Shown here in pieces: positions 31,893-39,851 of a stretch of 64,000 bases of DNA; positions within the stretch are counted from its first letter, which is position 1, and each line of letters opens with the position of its first letter. The notes below the pieces were generated by a model, which saw only the letters and a program-made list of their open reading frames with translations, had not been told where the DNA came from and searched no databases. This stretch comes from Bulleidia sp. zg-1006 (GTDB lineage Bacteria > Bacillota_I > Bacilli_A > Erysipelotrichales > Erysipelotrichaceae): contig NZ_CP069178.1 in the NCBI RefSeq assembly GCF_016812035.1, positions 806,001 through 870,000 of the forward strand, read 5' to 3'. Both the position numbers and the translations under genes were made by a program.

Positions 31893-32591
31893 TTTGTTCT
31901 CCTTGTTGAAATGAAATTCTATTAAATTCGCTAACATTAAGTATTCTTCTGCGAATTTAGTATTTTTATGAGTTTCTTTAACTTTTTTTCTAAATTCTTC
32001 TAAAGTTCCACAGAAGCATCCGCACACAACGCCTATAGACCCATCTTTCTGCTTAAAAAAGCTTGTATATCTACCTCGCAAACCGAGGCTTTTAACATAT
32101 ACATAATCTGCCTCACTACTAACCACTGCTTCACCTTCAACCCTTGCGTTTCCATCGATCCATGCGGCACTTTCAACCACTGCGTTGCCATCGACCTTTG
32201 TGTCACTTTCAACCACTGCGTTGCCACTAATCCATGCGTTATCTGTTACCACTGCGTTACCTTTGACCACGGCATCATCTTTGACCCATGCGTCGCCACT
32301 AACCACTGCGTTATCATAGACCGTTGCGTTACCTTCAACCCAAGCATTACCTGTAACCACAGCATTATCTCTGACCACGGCATTTCCACCAACCACGGCG
32401 TTATCATTAACTAAGGCGTTACCTTTGACCCAAGCCTTACCTGTTTGGCTTAAATTTCTTTCGTCTTGAATATAGCCACCTAAGTCTCCAGCCTTTACAT
32501 CTCCAAAATCAATTAAAGCTTTGATTCTATGCAATTTAATTCCATTAAATGTCTTTATTTCTGATGTTAATTCGTATTTTTTGTTCTCCAT
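31890..32591 (-). CDS. Hexapeptide-repeat (YdcK-like) paralogue E with C-terminal domain
   Basis: 233 residues. Head (KKYELTSEIKTFNGIKLHRIKAL, GDVKAGDLGGYIQDERNLSQ) and about 18 hexapeptides, many with Asp/Ser (VVESDT, WIDGNA). Then, instead of the shared tail, a ~70-residue domain (DYVYVKSLGLRGRYTSFFKQK, GVVCGCFCGTLEEFRKKVKE, HKNTKFAEEYLMLANLI). This C-terminal domain occurs with such repeats in phage and plasmid proteins that I know only as hypothetical. This copy is probably closest to the ancestral arrangement. RBS AAAGGAGATTAAAAAAAC. Confidence 0.75.
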   Translation of the reverse strand: MENKKYELTSEIKTFNGIKLHRIKALIDFGDVKAGDLGGYIQDERNLSQTGKAWVKGNALVNDNAVVGGNAVVRDNAVVTGNAWVEGNATVYDNAVVSGDAWVKDDAVVKGNAVVTDNAWISGNAVVESDTKVDGNAVVESAAWIDGNARVEGEAVVSSEADYVYVKSLGLRGRYTSFFKQKDGSIGVVCGCFCGTLEEFRKKVKETHKNTKFAEEYLMLANLIEFHFNKENK

Positions 32592-32608
32592 GTTTTTTTA
32601 ATCTCCTT

Positions 32609-33394
32609 TCAAAACAAACTTAAAACTTCATCCTGCCCATAATTCATATAAATAGCTTCTGTACGCTTTATGCTATTTTCCGCAGTAGTTACTTTAATTT
32701 CTTTTCTCCAACCAACTAAATACTCATCATATAAATTATTTTCATAACTGCTTATCATCACTTTTCCTTTATGCCCCTTCAAAGCTTCCAGGAGCTTAAT
32801 ATGTTGTTTATCCGTCATTTCATATTCATATAAATAATTCTTTCTTAAAATCAAAGGGTATGGTGGATCTGCATAAATAAATACTTCTTTTTTGTTATAT
32901 CTTTCAATCAAAGTTAAAGCGTCTTGATTTTCAATTTGTGCTTCTTGAAGCCTTTTAGAAGCCATTTGCAGAATTTTTGGAAATTCATTCCACAACGAAG
33001 TAGTTCTAGGGCTTAAATGACCAATGCTAGATCGAAAACCATTCTTATATTTGTTGCTACATCCAAAACCTTGGCAGCATCGAACAGCGAACCGTCTAGC
33101 ATTCTCAACATCGTCATCCGTTTTCTGAAAAGATTCTTCATATTCTTGTCGACAATATGGTGTTAATTCTAATAGTTTAATCAACTCTTCAGGTCTATCT
33201 CTTAAAACCTTAAAATAATTAAACACTTCCAAGCTTAAGTCATTAATCGTCTCAATCCTTGATGGCTTTTTGTTAAAAAACACTGCTCCACCACCAAAGA
33301 ACGGTTCTAAATACACATCATGTTCAGGAATATAGCTCACTATCCAGCCCGCTATCCTGGTTTTACTTCCGGGATATTTCAAAACATTTTTCAT
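32609..33394 (-). CDS. D12-class N6-adenine DNA methyltransferase (Dam-like)
   Basis: The start at 33394 (MKNVLKYPGSK) has ACAGGAGAAAAGA upstream; a longer frame to 33454 overlaps the helicase gene and is rejected. 261 residues. SAM-binding motif EPFFGGGAVFF, catalytic DPPYP near residue 175, N-terminal KYPGSK typical of the D12 class. No restriction enzyme gene is adjacent, so it is an orphan methylase, as commonly carried by mobile elements for protection against host restriction. Confidence 0.9.
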   Translation of the reverse strand: MKNVLKYPGSKTRIAGWIVSYIPEHDVYLEPFFGGGAVFFNKKPSRIETINDLSLEVFNYFKVLRDRPEELIKLLELTPYCRQEYEESFQKTDDDVENARRFAVRCCQGFGCSNKYKNGFRSSIGHLSPRTTSLWNEFPKILQMASKRLQEAQIENQDALTLIERYNKKEVFIYADPPYPLILRKNYLYEYEMTDKQHIKLLEALKGHKGKVMISSYENNLYDEYLVGWRKEIKVTTAENSIKRTEAIYMNYGQDEVLSLF

Positions 33395-33407
33395 TCTTTT
33401 CTCCTGT

Positions 33408-35267
33408 CTAATGGATTGTTTTACAAATATGTTTATTGTCTGCAATTTCATCAATGAATTCTGATGAAAATCCAGTGTATGAAATAAATAATTTTTCTTT
33501 CGATCTCGTCAAAGCCACATAAGCTAAACGTCTTTCTTCCTCTTTTCCTTTCCTTCCCCCTAAGGCTTTTTTGTTAGGAAAAACACCATCATCCATGTCA
33601 ACCACAAATACTGTGTGAAATTCTAACCCTTTAGCTGAATGAACACTCATCAGCTTAACTTTATCAACGTTTTCATCGTACTTTTGGCTTCTCAAAAATA
33701 CTTGCTCTAGGTATACAAACAGTGATTCATTTGGATATTCACTTTCAAAGGAATCTAAATCTTTGAAAAACTCAATAATATTTTCTTTTCTTTCGCCGGT
33801 TCCATCATAATTTAATAGTTCAAAGTAACCTAAATCGGATAATAAACCATTAGTAAACTCTGAAAATTTTATTTTTTGCGTCTGTAATAATTCTCTCCAT
33901 TTAAGAATAATCGCTTTGAAATTTTCTATACTTTTTTTTGTTTTTTCGGTTGTTTCAAGTTTTGACAAGGCTGTGAAAAGACTAATTTTTTCTTCTCCTG
34001 CTAATTCTAAGCCTTTTTCAATCGTTGTTTTACCAATAAAACGTTTTGGTTTATTAATAATTCTCATTAAAGATAAATCATCTTCTAACACGATTACTCT
34101 TAAAAAAGCTAATACATCCTTAATTTCCATTCGGTCAAAGAAACGATAACCACCATATATTCCATAAGGAATATCGTATACATCCATTTGATTCTCCACT
34201 TCTCTTGACAAATAGTTTGCTCGATATAATACAGCAATATCTCTATACTTCACCCCTTTTTCATGAAGATTGATTATTTTCTTTGCCACAAAAGCACATT
34301 CTCGTTTTCTATTTTTGAACCAGTTTACCTGAACCTTTTCACCACTTTTTTTAGTGAAAAGATTTTTTTCAATTCGTTCTTTGTTGTTTTTAATCAGTTG
34401 GTTTGCTACTTCTAAAATACTTTTACTTGAACGATAATTCTGCTCTAGCAGAACTGTTTTCAAACTAGGATAAGCTTCTTCTAAATTGTCAATAATTTCA
34501 ACCTCTGCCCCACGCCATGTATAAATGCTTTGGTCAGGGTCGCCTACAACAAACAAGTTATTCTTTTCTCCAACCAATAAACGTATTAATTGAAATTGTT
34601 GCTTGTCTATATCTTGAAATTCATCTACTAAAATATGGGTAAATTTTTCTTGCCAATACTTCAAAAAATCCTCGTTTTTTTCTAAGAGTTCAACGCTTTT
34701 AATGATAAAGTCATCAAAATCATAAACATACAATTTTTCTTGTTTTTTTAGATATTCTTCATATATTTGCACTAATTTTTTCTTCGCATTTTGACTATAC
34801 AATTCCTGTGCCCTTTGTTTCTTGGTTTTAGCGTTAGAAATAAATGTTTTAGCAGAAGTATACGGAATTTCTTGTTTGTAAAACCCAAAGGTTTCATAAA
34901 TTTCTTCCAAAATATTATCTTGGTCTTTTGAATCTAAAATACCAAAATTTCTAAAATCATCATTGAACTCACTTTCACTGCGTAAAATTTTTAAGCCCAA
35001 AGAATGCACTGTACAAATGGTTGGAGAATGACCCATTTCCCCAATCATTTTAAAAACTCTATTTCGCATTTCATTCGCCGCCTTATTCGTAAAAGTAATC
35101 GCTAGAATTTGGCTGGGACTTTCTTTCTTTTCTTCCATCAAATATACAATTCTACTTGTTAGTACTTTTGTCTTCCCTGAACCTGCTCCAGCAACAACTC
35201 TTAGATATTTTTCTTCACTGACAACCGCTTCTTTTTGTTGCTCGTTAAATTCTTCTAAATTAATCAT
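33408..35267 (-). CDS. UvrD/PcrA/Rep-family superfamily 1 DNA helicase
   Basis: 619 residues. Q-motif FNEQQKEAV, Walker A VVAGAGSGKTKV (24-35), motif Ia ITFTNKAANEM, motif II VDEFQDID, motif III VVGDPDQSIYTWRGA, motif IV VLLEQNYRSS, motif V SVHSAKGLEFHTVFV, motif VI RLAYVALTRSKEKL. All SF1A motifs are present; it is shorter than host PcrA (about 720-740) because the C-terminal tail is missing. An element-borne helicase of this type probably unwinds relaxase-nicked DNA. Structured RNA copy A is in its leader. Confidence 0.93.
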   Translation of the reverse strand: MINLEEFNEQQKEAVVSEEKYLRVVAGAGSGKTKVLTSRIVYLMEEKKESPSQILAITFTNKAANEMRNRVFKMIGEMGHSPTICTVHSLGLKILRSESEFNDDFRNFGILDSKDQDNILEEIYETFGFYKQEIPYTSAKTFISNAKTKKQRAQELYSQNAKKKLVQIYEEYLKKQEKLYVYDFDDFIIKSVELLEKNEDFLKYWQEKFTHILVDEFQDIDKQQFQLIRLLVGEKNNLFVVGDPDQSIYTWRGAEVEIIDNLEEAYPSLKTVLLEQNYRSSKSILEVANQLIKNNKERIEKNLFTKKSGEKVQVNWFKNRKRECAFVAKKIINLHEKGVKYRDIAVLYRANYLSREVENQMDVYDIPYGIYGGYRFFDRMEIKDVLAFLRVIVLEDDLSLMRIINKPKRFIGKTTIEKGLELAGEEKISLFTALSKLETTEKTKKSIENFKAIILKWRELLQTQKIKFSEFTNGLLSDLGYFELLNYDGTGERKENIIEFFKDLDSFESEYPNESLFVYLEQVFLRSQKYDENVDKVKLMSVHSAKGLEFHTVFVVDMDDGVFPNKKALGGRKGKEEERRLAYVALTRSKEKLFISYTGFSSEFIDEIADNKHICKTIH

Positions 35268-35296
35268 CGTCTTTTTCCTTTCATTCAGATTACTTT

Positions 35297-35405
35297 CACT
35301 TTCTATAAGCTGCTTTTAACAAACGAAAACGAAAAGGTGGAGATTCGTTAGAATACTACCTTGTAGTTGAAGTGGAAAAGCAGAATACTAAGATTTTTTA
35401 TTACC
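35297..35405 (-). ncRNA. Structured RNA element, copy A
   Basis: Outer stem CUGCUUUU/AAAAGCAG, inner AAGGU/ACCUU, apical AUUC-UAAC-GAAU, 3' end CUUAUAGAAAGUG. It fills the space between the stop of the 35419-36267 gene and the helicase RBS. Confidence 0.75.
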
Positions 35406-35418
35406 GAAAAGTTTTAAT

Positions 35419-36267
35419 TTAACTCAACTCGGCTATTTTTTTAATCATTCTTTTTTTATAATTAATTCCACAATTATCTTGAATTGCATAATTGATAATT
35501 TCTTCATCTTTTATATTGCCAATTGTTCCTAAGTTTTCTAAAAAGCCAATTTTTGAAAACTTGTCAGGATAAATTAGTCTATAAAAGATAAATAAGGTAT
35601 AAATAGCACGTTTTAGATAGATATAGAATTGTTGCCCATGGTAAGATGTAAAATTTGGGTCTGCATACCTATATTCATTTAAGGTTTCTAATTCTTTTTT
35701 CAATAGAAATTTTTCTACTTTTTTAGTATTTACGGATAATACAAAGGTTTTTATTTTTTGGTATAAATCATCTTTTATGTCTTCTTGGAACAAATGAATT
35801 TGAATGATTCTCTCAACCTTATCTTTAAAATCAGGTATAAAAATGTAAGCGAATTGGTACATTACATTTCTAAAAATTAGCTCATTCTTCTTAATTTTCT
35901 TAAACTTTTTTCTTTGAATAATATATTCATCGAAGAATACTTGTTCCTGTGGAAGTAATTTAGGAATGATTTTTTCCACTTTCTTTTTTAAAGTTTTATA
36001 TTCTTCCACTTTTGAAATGAGATGGATTAGATTTTTGTCTGCATCGACAAAGGAAGAATGGTCTGGTGGCAATTTATCAAAGGAATTACCATTAAAATGA
36101 ACATAATCCATTATTTCCGTTGAAATTTCATGAAATAGAATTTGACGATACGTATCTAATATTTTTTTCACTTGTTCAAAACAGTCAATTTCGTATTGTT
36201 TTAATTGCTGTATATCATCAAAATCGAATTGCATTTGTATATGTTTTTTAATCTTCAATCTTGTCAT
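35419..36267 (-). CDS. Hypothetical protein, possible DNA-binding
   Basis: 282 residues, basic, no signal peptide. The region EEYKTLKKKVEKIIPKLLPQEQ and FFDEYIIQRKKFKKIKKNEL faintly resembles the helix-turn-helix part of phage ArpU/RinA-type late activators; this is weak. C-terminal half aromatic (YIYLKRAIYTLFIFYRLIYPDK). It immediately follows the 36269-37315 gene and probably works with it. Function unknown. Confidence 0.6.
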   Translation of the reverse strand: MTRLKIKKHIQMQFDFDDIQQLKQYEIDCFEQVKKILDTYRQILFHEISTEIMDYVHFNGNSFDKLPPDHSSFVDADKNLIHLISKVEEYKTLKKKVEKIIPKLLPQEQVFFDEYIIQRKKFKKIKKNELIFRNVMYQFAYIFIPDFKDKVERIIQIHLFQEDIKDDLYQKIKTFVLSVNTKKVEKFLLKKELETLNEYRYADPNFTSYHGQQFYIYLKRAIYTLFIFYRLIYPDKFSKIGFLENLGTIGNIKDEEIINYAIQDNCGINYKKRMIKKIAELS

Positions 36268-36268
36268 C

Positions 36269-37315
36269 TTAATTCACCCCTTCTCTAATTTCATCAAGCA
36301 ATTCATCAAAATAATTTCGTAAAATCACACATGAATTTTCGGCTATGTCACATCTTGTTGCTTTCAATGCATGCCACTGATTGTTGATTTGAAATTTTCC
36401 CACTTTAAAAACATCTTTGAATTGATTTAATAACGCTATTAGTCGTTTTCTTACGCTTTCTTCCTTGTTTTTTGCGTATAAATAATTAATTTCATTTTCT
36501 ACGTATCGAATTAGTGCATTATTAGCTATGTAAATACGCTTAATCCATCTATTAAATGCTTTGTGGATGTTATTTCTTCGTATAATGAATTTCTTTTTAA
36601 TCTTGAAATTAGCGAATGTTGCCTTTAAAGCATTTATAAAAAATTCAAAAAATATCTTCATTTTGTTAATGAAATCATCAGATTTATCTTTAAAACAGAA
36701 TATCCTTGTTTTTGTTGGGCAAAAAATCTCCCTTATTGGATTACCATCTTTATCCAATACGGATTCACCTTTTTTGTGGACTACTATTGCATCAGGGTCA
36801 TCTTTTTTTGTTAATTTTCCTGTTTTTTTATTGATGATATGGTCTTTTTTATACACTTTTTTATAAAAATTAAGTCCATCGGCTAAAGAAGCTCTATCGT
36901 AAATGAAAATATGGATATATTTAGCTTTCTTTTTGTATGAAAACCACGATATGAATGGTAAACTTCTCTCCATTGTTTCAATGCTTCTAATGAATTCTTC
37001 AACTATCTTTTCTCGACTAGCTTTTGTGACTGTTCCTTGCGGCAAAAGTAAATCAAAAATGACACCATATCTTGGTTTTTGATTCATTAAATATTTTCTT
37101 CGCCTTTTTAATTCAAATTCTTTCATCAATCCAATTAATTTTTTCGTACATTTCAAAAATGTTGGCTCGATAATATCCATATCTCCGAATCCAAAGAGAA
37201 CATCTGAACAATAAAGATTTAATATTTCCTTTTCTAAAGTATCTAAATTTCTAACTACTCGAAAATGCAAATAACCATTTAATTCATTTGTTGATTTATC
37301 AAGAAACAATTCCAT
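36269..37315 (-). CDS. Hypothetical protein, possible replication initiator
   Basis: The start at 37315 (MELFLDKST) has GAGGAGAGAGT upstream; a longer frame to 37393 is less likely. 348 residues, basic. RYGVIFDLLLPQGTVTKASR, PFISWFSYKKKAKYIHIFIYDR and DDPDAIVVHKKG suggest an alpha/beta core with a beta-strand containing His (YIHIFIYD), loosely like HUH-type Rep or Mob proteins, but a clear HUH pair is missing. It is the first gene of the element's long operon, a common place for Rep-like or regulatory genes. Not recognised with certainty. Confidence 0.55.
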   Translation of the reverse strand: MELFLDKSTNELNGYLHFRVVRNLDTLEKEILNLYCSDVLFGFGDMDIIEPTFLKCTKKLIGLMKEFELKRRRKYLMNQKPRYGVIFDLLLPQGTVTKASREKIVEEFIRSIETMERSLPFISWFSYKKKAKYIHIFIYDRASLADGLNFYKKVYKKDHIINKKTGKLTKKDDPDAIVVHKKGESVLDKDGNPIREIFCPTKTRIFCFKDKSDDFINKMKIFFEFFINALKATFANFKIKKKFIIRRNNIHKAFNRWIKRIYIANNALIRYVENEINYLYAKNKEESVRKRLIALLNQFKDVFKVGKFQINNQWHALKATRCDIAENSCVILRNYFDELLDEIREGVN

Positions 37316-37395
37316 ACTCTCTCTCCTCTCTTTTTCTATTAGTGATTTATGGTTTGTGAAAAATTGTGAAAAAAATACATTCCATATATTCACTA

Positions 37396-37425
37396 ATAAG
37401 GTGCTTATTCGTTAGAAAGGATTTT
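37396..37425 (-). promoter_or_regulatory. Possible minimal fifth copy of the RNA element
   Basis: On the minus strand TTTCTAACGAATAAGCACCTT resembles the apical part of the four RNA copies (TTCTAACGAAT, then CACCTT). It lies upstream of the first gene. Only the short core is conserved, so this is tentative. Confidence 0.3.
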
Positions 37426-37437
37426 TTTAAAGAAAAA

Positions 37438-37467
37438 ACATCAAGTTATTTTCTTTTAACTTGATGT
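37438..37467. terminator. Bidirectional terminator at the element's right end
   Basis: 11-bp stem ACATCAAGTTA/TAACTTGATGT flanked by A-runs and T-runs on both sides. It insulates the element operon from the IS and chromosome. Confidence 0.75.
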
Positions 37468-37536
37468 TTTTAACTTATATATTCTTTGTTTTCCTACTCT
37501 TATTTAAGGTTTTTTGCATTTACTTTTCGATTTACA

Positions 37537-37549
37537 CTATCGAACCGCT
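37537..37549. repeat. Direct repeat CTATCGAACCGCT, left of IS
   Basis: 13-bp perfect direct repeat with 39187-39199. It is not immediately adjacent to the IS ends (8-33 bp away), so it is either an imprecise target duplication or related to the attachment site of the element. Confidence 0.7.
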
Positions 37550-37582
37550 ATTATGAATGTTCAGTGATAATGTCTTAATAGA

Positions 37583-39167
37583 TGTTCAGTGAAAATGTCC
37601 CGATTATTGATTAAAGATAGTGAGGCATTGTTTTACATCTCTTTCTCCATTTTATTATTTTCTAGTCATTGGAGGAACAAATGAAGAGGATACGATTATC
37701 TATGAAAGAACAAGAAAAATATTTAACAATCAAAGATTTAATTGACCATCACGGCAATAAGAAACGAGCAGCTTTAAAACTTGGTGTTTCTATTCGTACA
37801 ATCAATCGTTTAATTATTGTCTATCGGAATAAAGGAAAAGCCGGTTTCGTTCACGGAAACAGAAACCGACCATCTGCTCATTGCCTCACACAAGAATTAA
37901 GCTCTCACATCATACATCTTTATCAATCGATTTATCAAGATGCGGGCTTTAATTTTTCTCATTTCACCCAATTCTTAAGTGAAAAACATGATATCCATGT
38001 CAGTCTTTCTTCGGTTAGAAGAATTTTAAATGAAGTAGGTATCTTCTCCCCTAATGAACACCGCTGTTCAAAAAAGAAAAGAAGTATCATGTCTTTAAAA
38101 CAAACGAAACCGACTCTCACGGATACGGAACTAAATGTGGCTGTCAATCATGAATTAAGTTTACAACTAGCTCATCCAAGAAAAGCTCGATGTAAGAATT
38201 TTGGGGAAGAAATACAAATGGATGGCTCTATTCATAATTGGTTTGGTGAAAATAAGGCAACACTACATCTAGCGATTGATAATGCCACAGGCGTGATTGT
38301 AGGTGCTTATTTTGACAAGCAAGAAACACTTCACGGCTATTATCACTGTTTTCACCAAATCCTTTCTAACTATGGCGTACCCTATCAATTTCTTACCGAT
38401 AGACGAACTGTTTTTGAGTATGAAAGACGCACGAATAAATCGGCTGAAAATGATGTCTTAACGCAATTCGGTTATGCCTGTAACACTCTTGGCGTTACCA
38501 TTGAAACTTCCGGTGTTAGCCAATACAAGGGGCAAATAGAAAGAGCGAATAGAACCTTTCAAGACCGCTTAGTTAGTGAGTTAAAAATGGAGAATATAAC
38601 AACCATAGAAAAAGCCAACCAATATCTTATTGAAACCTTCGTACCTAATTTTAATAGGCGTTTTGCTCAAGATTATACGAAATACCCTTCGGTAATAGAA
38701 AGTAGTCCCGGCGAAGAGACAATCAATCTAACATTATCAGTTATATGCGAAAGAAAATTCGATAATGGCTCCTGTATAAGCTATAAAAACAAATATTACC
38801 AAGCCTATAATCAAAATAATCAATTAATCGCCTTTAAGCCTAAGACAAAAGCCTTAGTCATTAAAACCCTAAACAATACCCTATACGTAACGGTAGATGA
38901 TTGTGTGTATGCTCTATTTGAATTAGAAAAGAACAAGAAAGTCTCTGCAAATTTTGACACTGATGACACAAAAGAAAAAAAGCCGAAACAGGTACATATA
39001 CCGCCAATGAGTCATCCTTGGAAAAGAGATTCATTTATTCGTCAACAACAAAGAGCACATCAACACAAGCAATTTACACGATGATAGTAAGCTTTAAAAT
39101 AGCGAGAAATCTCTAATCAAGATTCCCCGCTTATATTACAAATTTTTTGGGACATTTTCACTGAACA
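37583..39167 (+). mobile_element. Insertion sequence, ISNCY/IS1202-like
   Basis: 1585 bp, bounded by perfect 19-bp inverted repeats TGTTCAGTGAAAATGTCCC (37583-37601 and complement at 39149-39167). A degenerate extra copy of the left repeat (TGTTCAGTGATAATGTCTTA) precedes it at 37558-37577. One transposase gene fills it. It sits between the element and deoC. Confidence 0.85.
37681..39084 (+). CDS. DDE transposase (ISNCY/IS1202-like, HTH plus rve core)
   Basis: The ATG at 37681 (MKRIRLSMKEQEKY) is preceded by GGAGGAACAA; the TTG at 37669 is rejected. 467 residues. N-terminal helix-turn-helix (AALKLGVSIRTINRLIIVY, then GFVHGNRNRPSAH). DDE core: EIQMDGSIHNWFG (first Asp), FLTDRRTVFEY (second Asp) and YKGQIERANRTFQDRLVSEL (Glu). 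The frame is intact and the IS ends are intact, so it may be active. The only plus-strand gene in the first 47 kb. Confidence 0.9.
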   Translation: MKRIRLSMKEQEKYLTIKDLIDHHGNKKRAALKLGVSIRTINRLIIVYRNKGKAGFVHGNRNRPSAHCLTQELSSHIIHLYQSIYQDAGFNFSHFTQFLSEKHDIHVSLSSVRRILNEVGIFSPNEHRCSKKKRSIMSLKQTKPTLTDTELNVAVNHELSLQLAHPRKARCKNFGEEIQMDGSIHNWFGENKATLHLAIDNATGVIVGAYFDKQETLHGYYHCFHQILSNYGVPYQFLTDRRTVFEYERRTNKSAENDVLTQFGYACNTLGVTIETSGVSQYKGQIERANRTFQDRLVSELKMENITTIEKANQYLIETFVPNFNRRFAQDYTKYPSVIESSPGEETINLTLSVICERKFDNGSCISYKNKYYQAYNQNNQLIAFKPKTKALVIKTLNNTLYVTVDDCVYALFELEKNKKVSANFDTDDTKEKKPKQVHIPPMSHPWKRDSFIRQQQRAHQHKQFTR

Positions 39168-39186
39168 TTGACATAGAAAAACGATT

Positions 39187-39199
39187 CTATCGAACCGCT
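39187..39199. repeat. Direct repeat CTATCGAACCGCT, right of IS
   Basis: Matches 37537-37549 exactly; in both places CGATT precedes within a few bases. It lies 11 bp after the deoC stop codon, so the chromosomal junction is here. Confidence 0.7.
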
Positions 39200-39209
39200 T
39201 TCCTGCTCA

Positions 39210-39851
39210 TTATTCTTCCATTAACTTCACGCCTGAAGAAGTTCCGATACGTTCTGCTCCAGCTTCAATCATTGCATGTAAATCAGCTTTTGAACGAACA
39301 CCTCCAGCAGCCTTTACTTTAATCGCTTCACCAGCAGCAACTTTCAAAATCTTCACATCTTCTACAGTTGCTCCATGAGTTGAAAAACCGGTGCTTGTCT
39401 TAACGAAATCAGCACCACCTAAGATAACATCCTTAGTTGCTCTTGTCTTTTCTTCATCTGTTAATAAACAAGTTTCAATGATGACCTTTAAACAATGATT
39501 ACCACAAGCTTCCTTAACTGCCTTTATTTCATCAATCACATATTGATCATTGCCATCCTTTAATTGACCAATGTTTAAAACCATATCAATTTCATCAGCA
39601 CCCATTTCAAGGGCATTCTTTGTTTCAAAAACCTTTGTAGCGCAAGTCATTGCACCCAATGGAAAACCAATGACACAAGCTGTTAAAACATCCGAACCTT
39701 TTAAAGCTTCCTTAACAGTTGGAATCCAACTTGGATTTACCATGCAAGTCATAAAGCTATATTTTTTCGCTTCCTCGCATAATTGAAGAATTTGTGCCTT
39801 CGTTGCGTCTGGTTTTAATAGTGTATGATCAATATATTTGTTCAAATTCAT
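39210..39851 (-). CDS. deoC: Deoxyribose-phosphate aldolase
   Basis: 213 residues, class I aldolase. IDHTLLKPDATKAQI at the N-terminus, EIDMVLNIGQLKDG, VKVIIETCLLT with the preceding lysine region, VKTSTGFSTHGATVEDV with the Schiff-base Lys, and VKAAGGVRSKADLHAMIEAGAERIGTSSG. It splits deoxyribose-5-phosphate into glyceraldehyde-3-phosphate and acetaldehyde in nucleoside catabolism. The usual deo partners are absent; it instead overlaps the end of the MurE-like gene by 23 bases. It is the last chromosomal gene before the IS and the element. Confidence 0.95.
   Translation of the reverse strand: MNLNKYIDHTLLKPDATKAQILQLCEEAKKYSFMTCMVNPSWIPTVKEALKGSDVLTACVIGFPLGAMTCATKVFETKNALEMGADEIDMVLNIGQLKDGNDQYVIDEIKAVKEACGNHCLKVIIETCLLTDEEKTRATKDVILGGADFVKTSTGFSTHGATVEDVKILKVAAGEAIKVKAAGGVRSKADLHAMIEAGAERIGTSSGVKLMEE

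Noticed and set aside
37558-37577. This degenerate repeat as the true left end of the IS
   Set aside because: Three mismatches to the right end, while 37583-37601 matches it perfectly.
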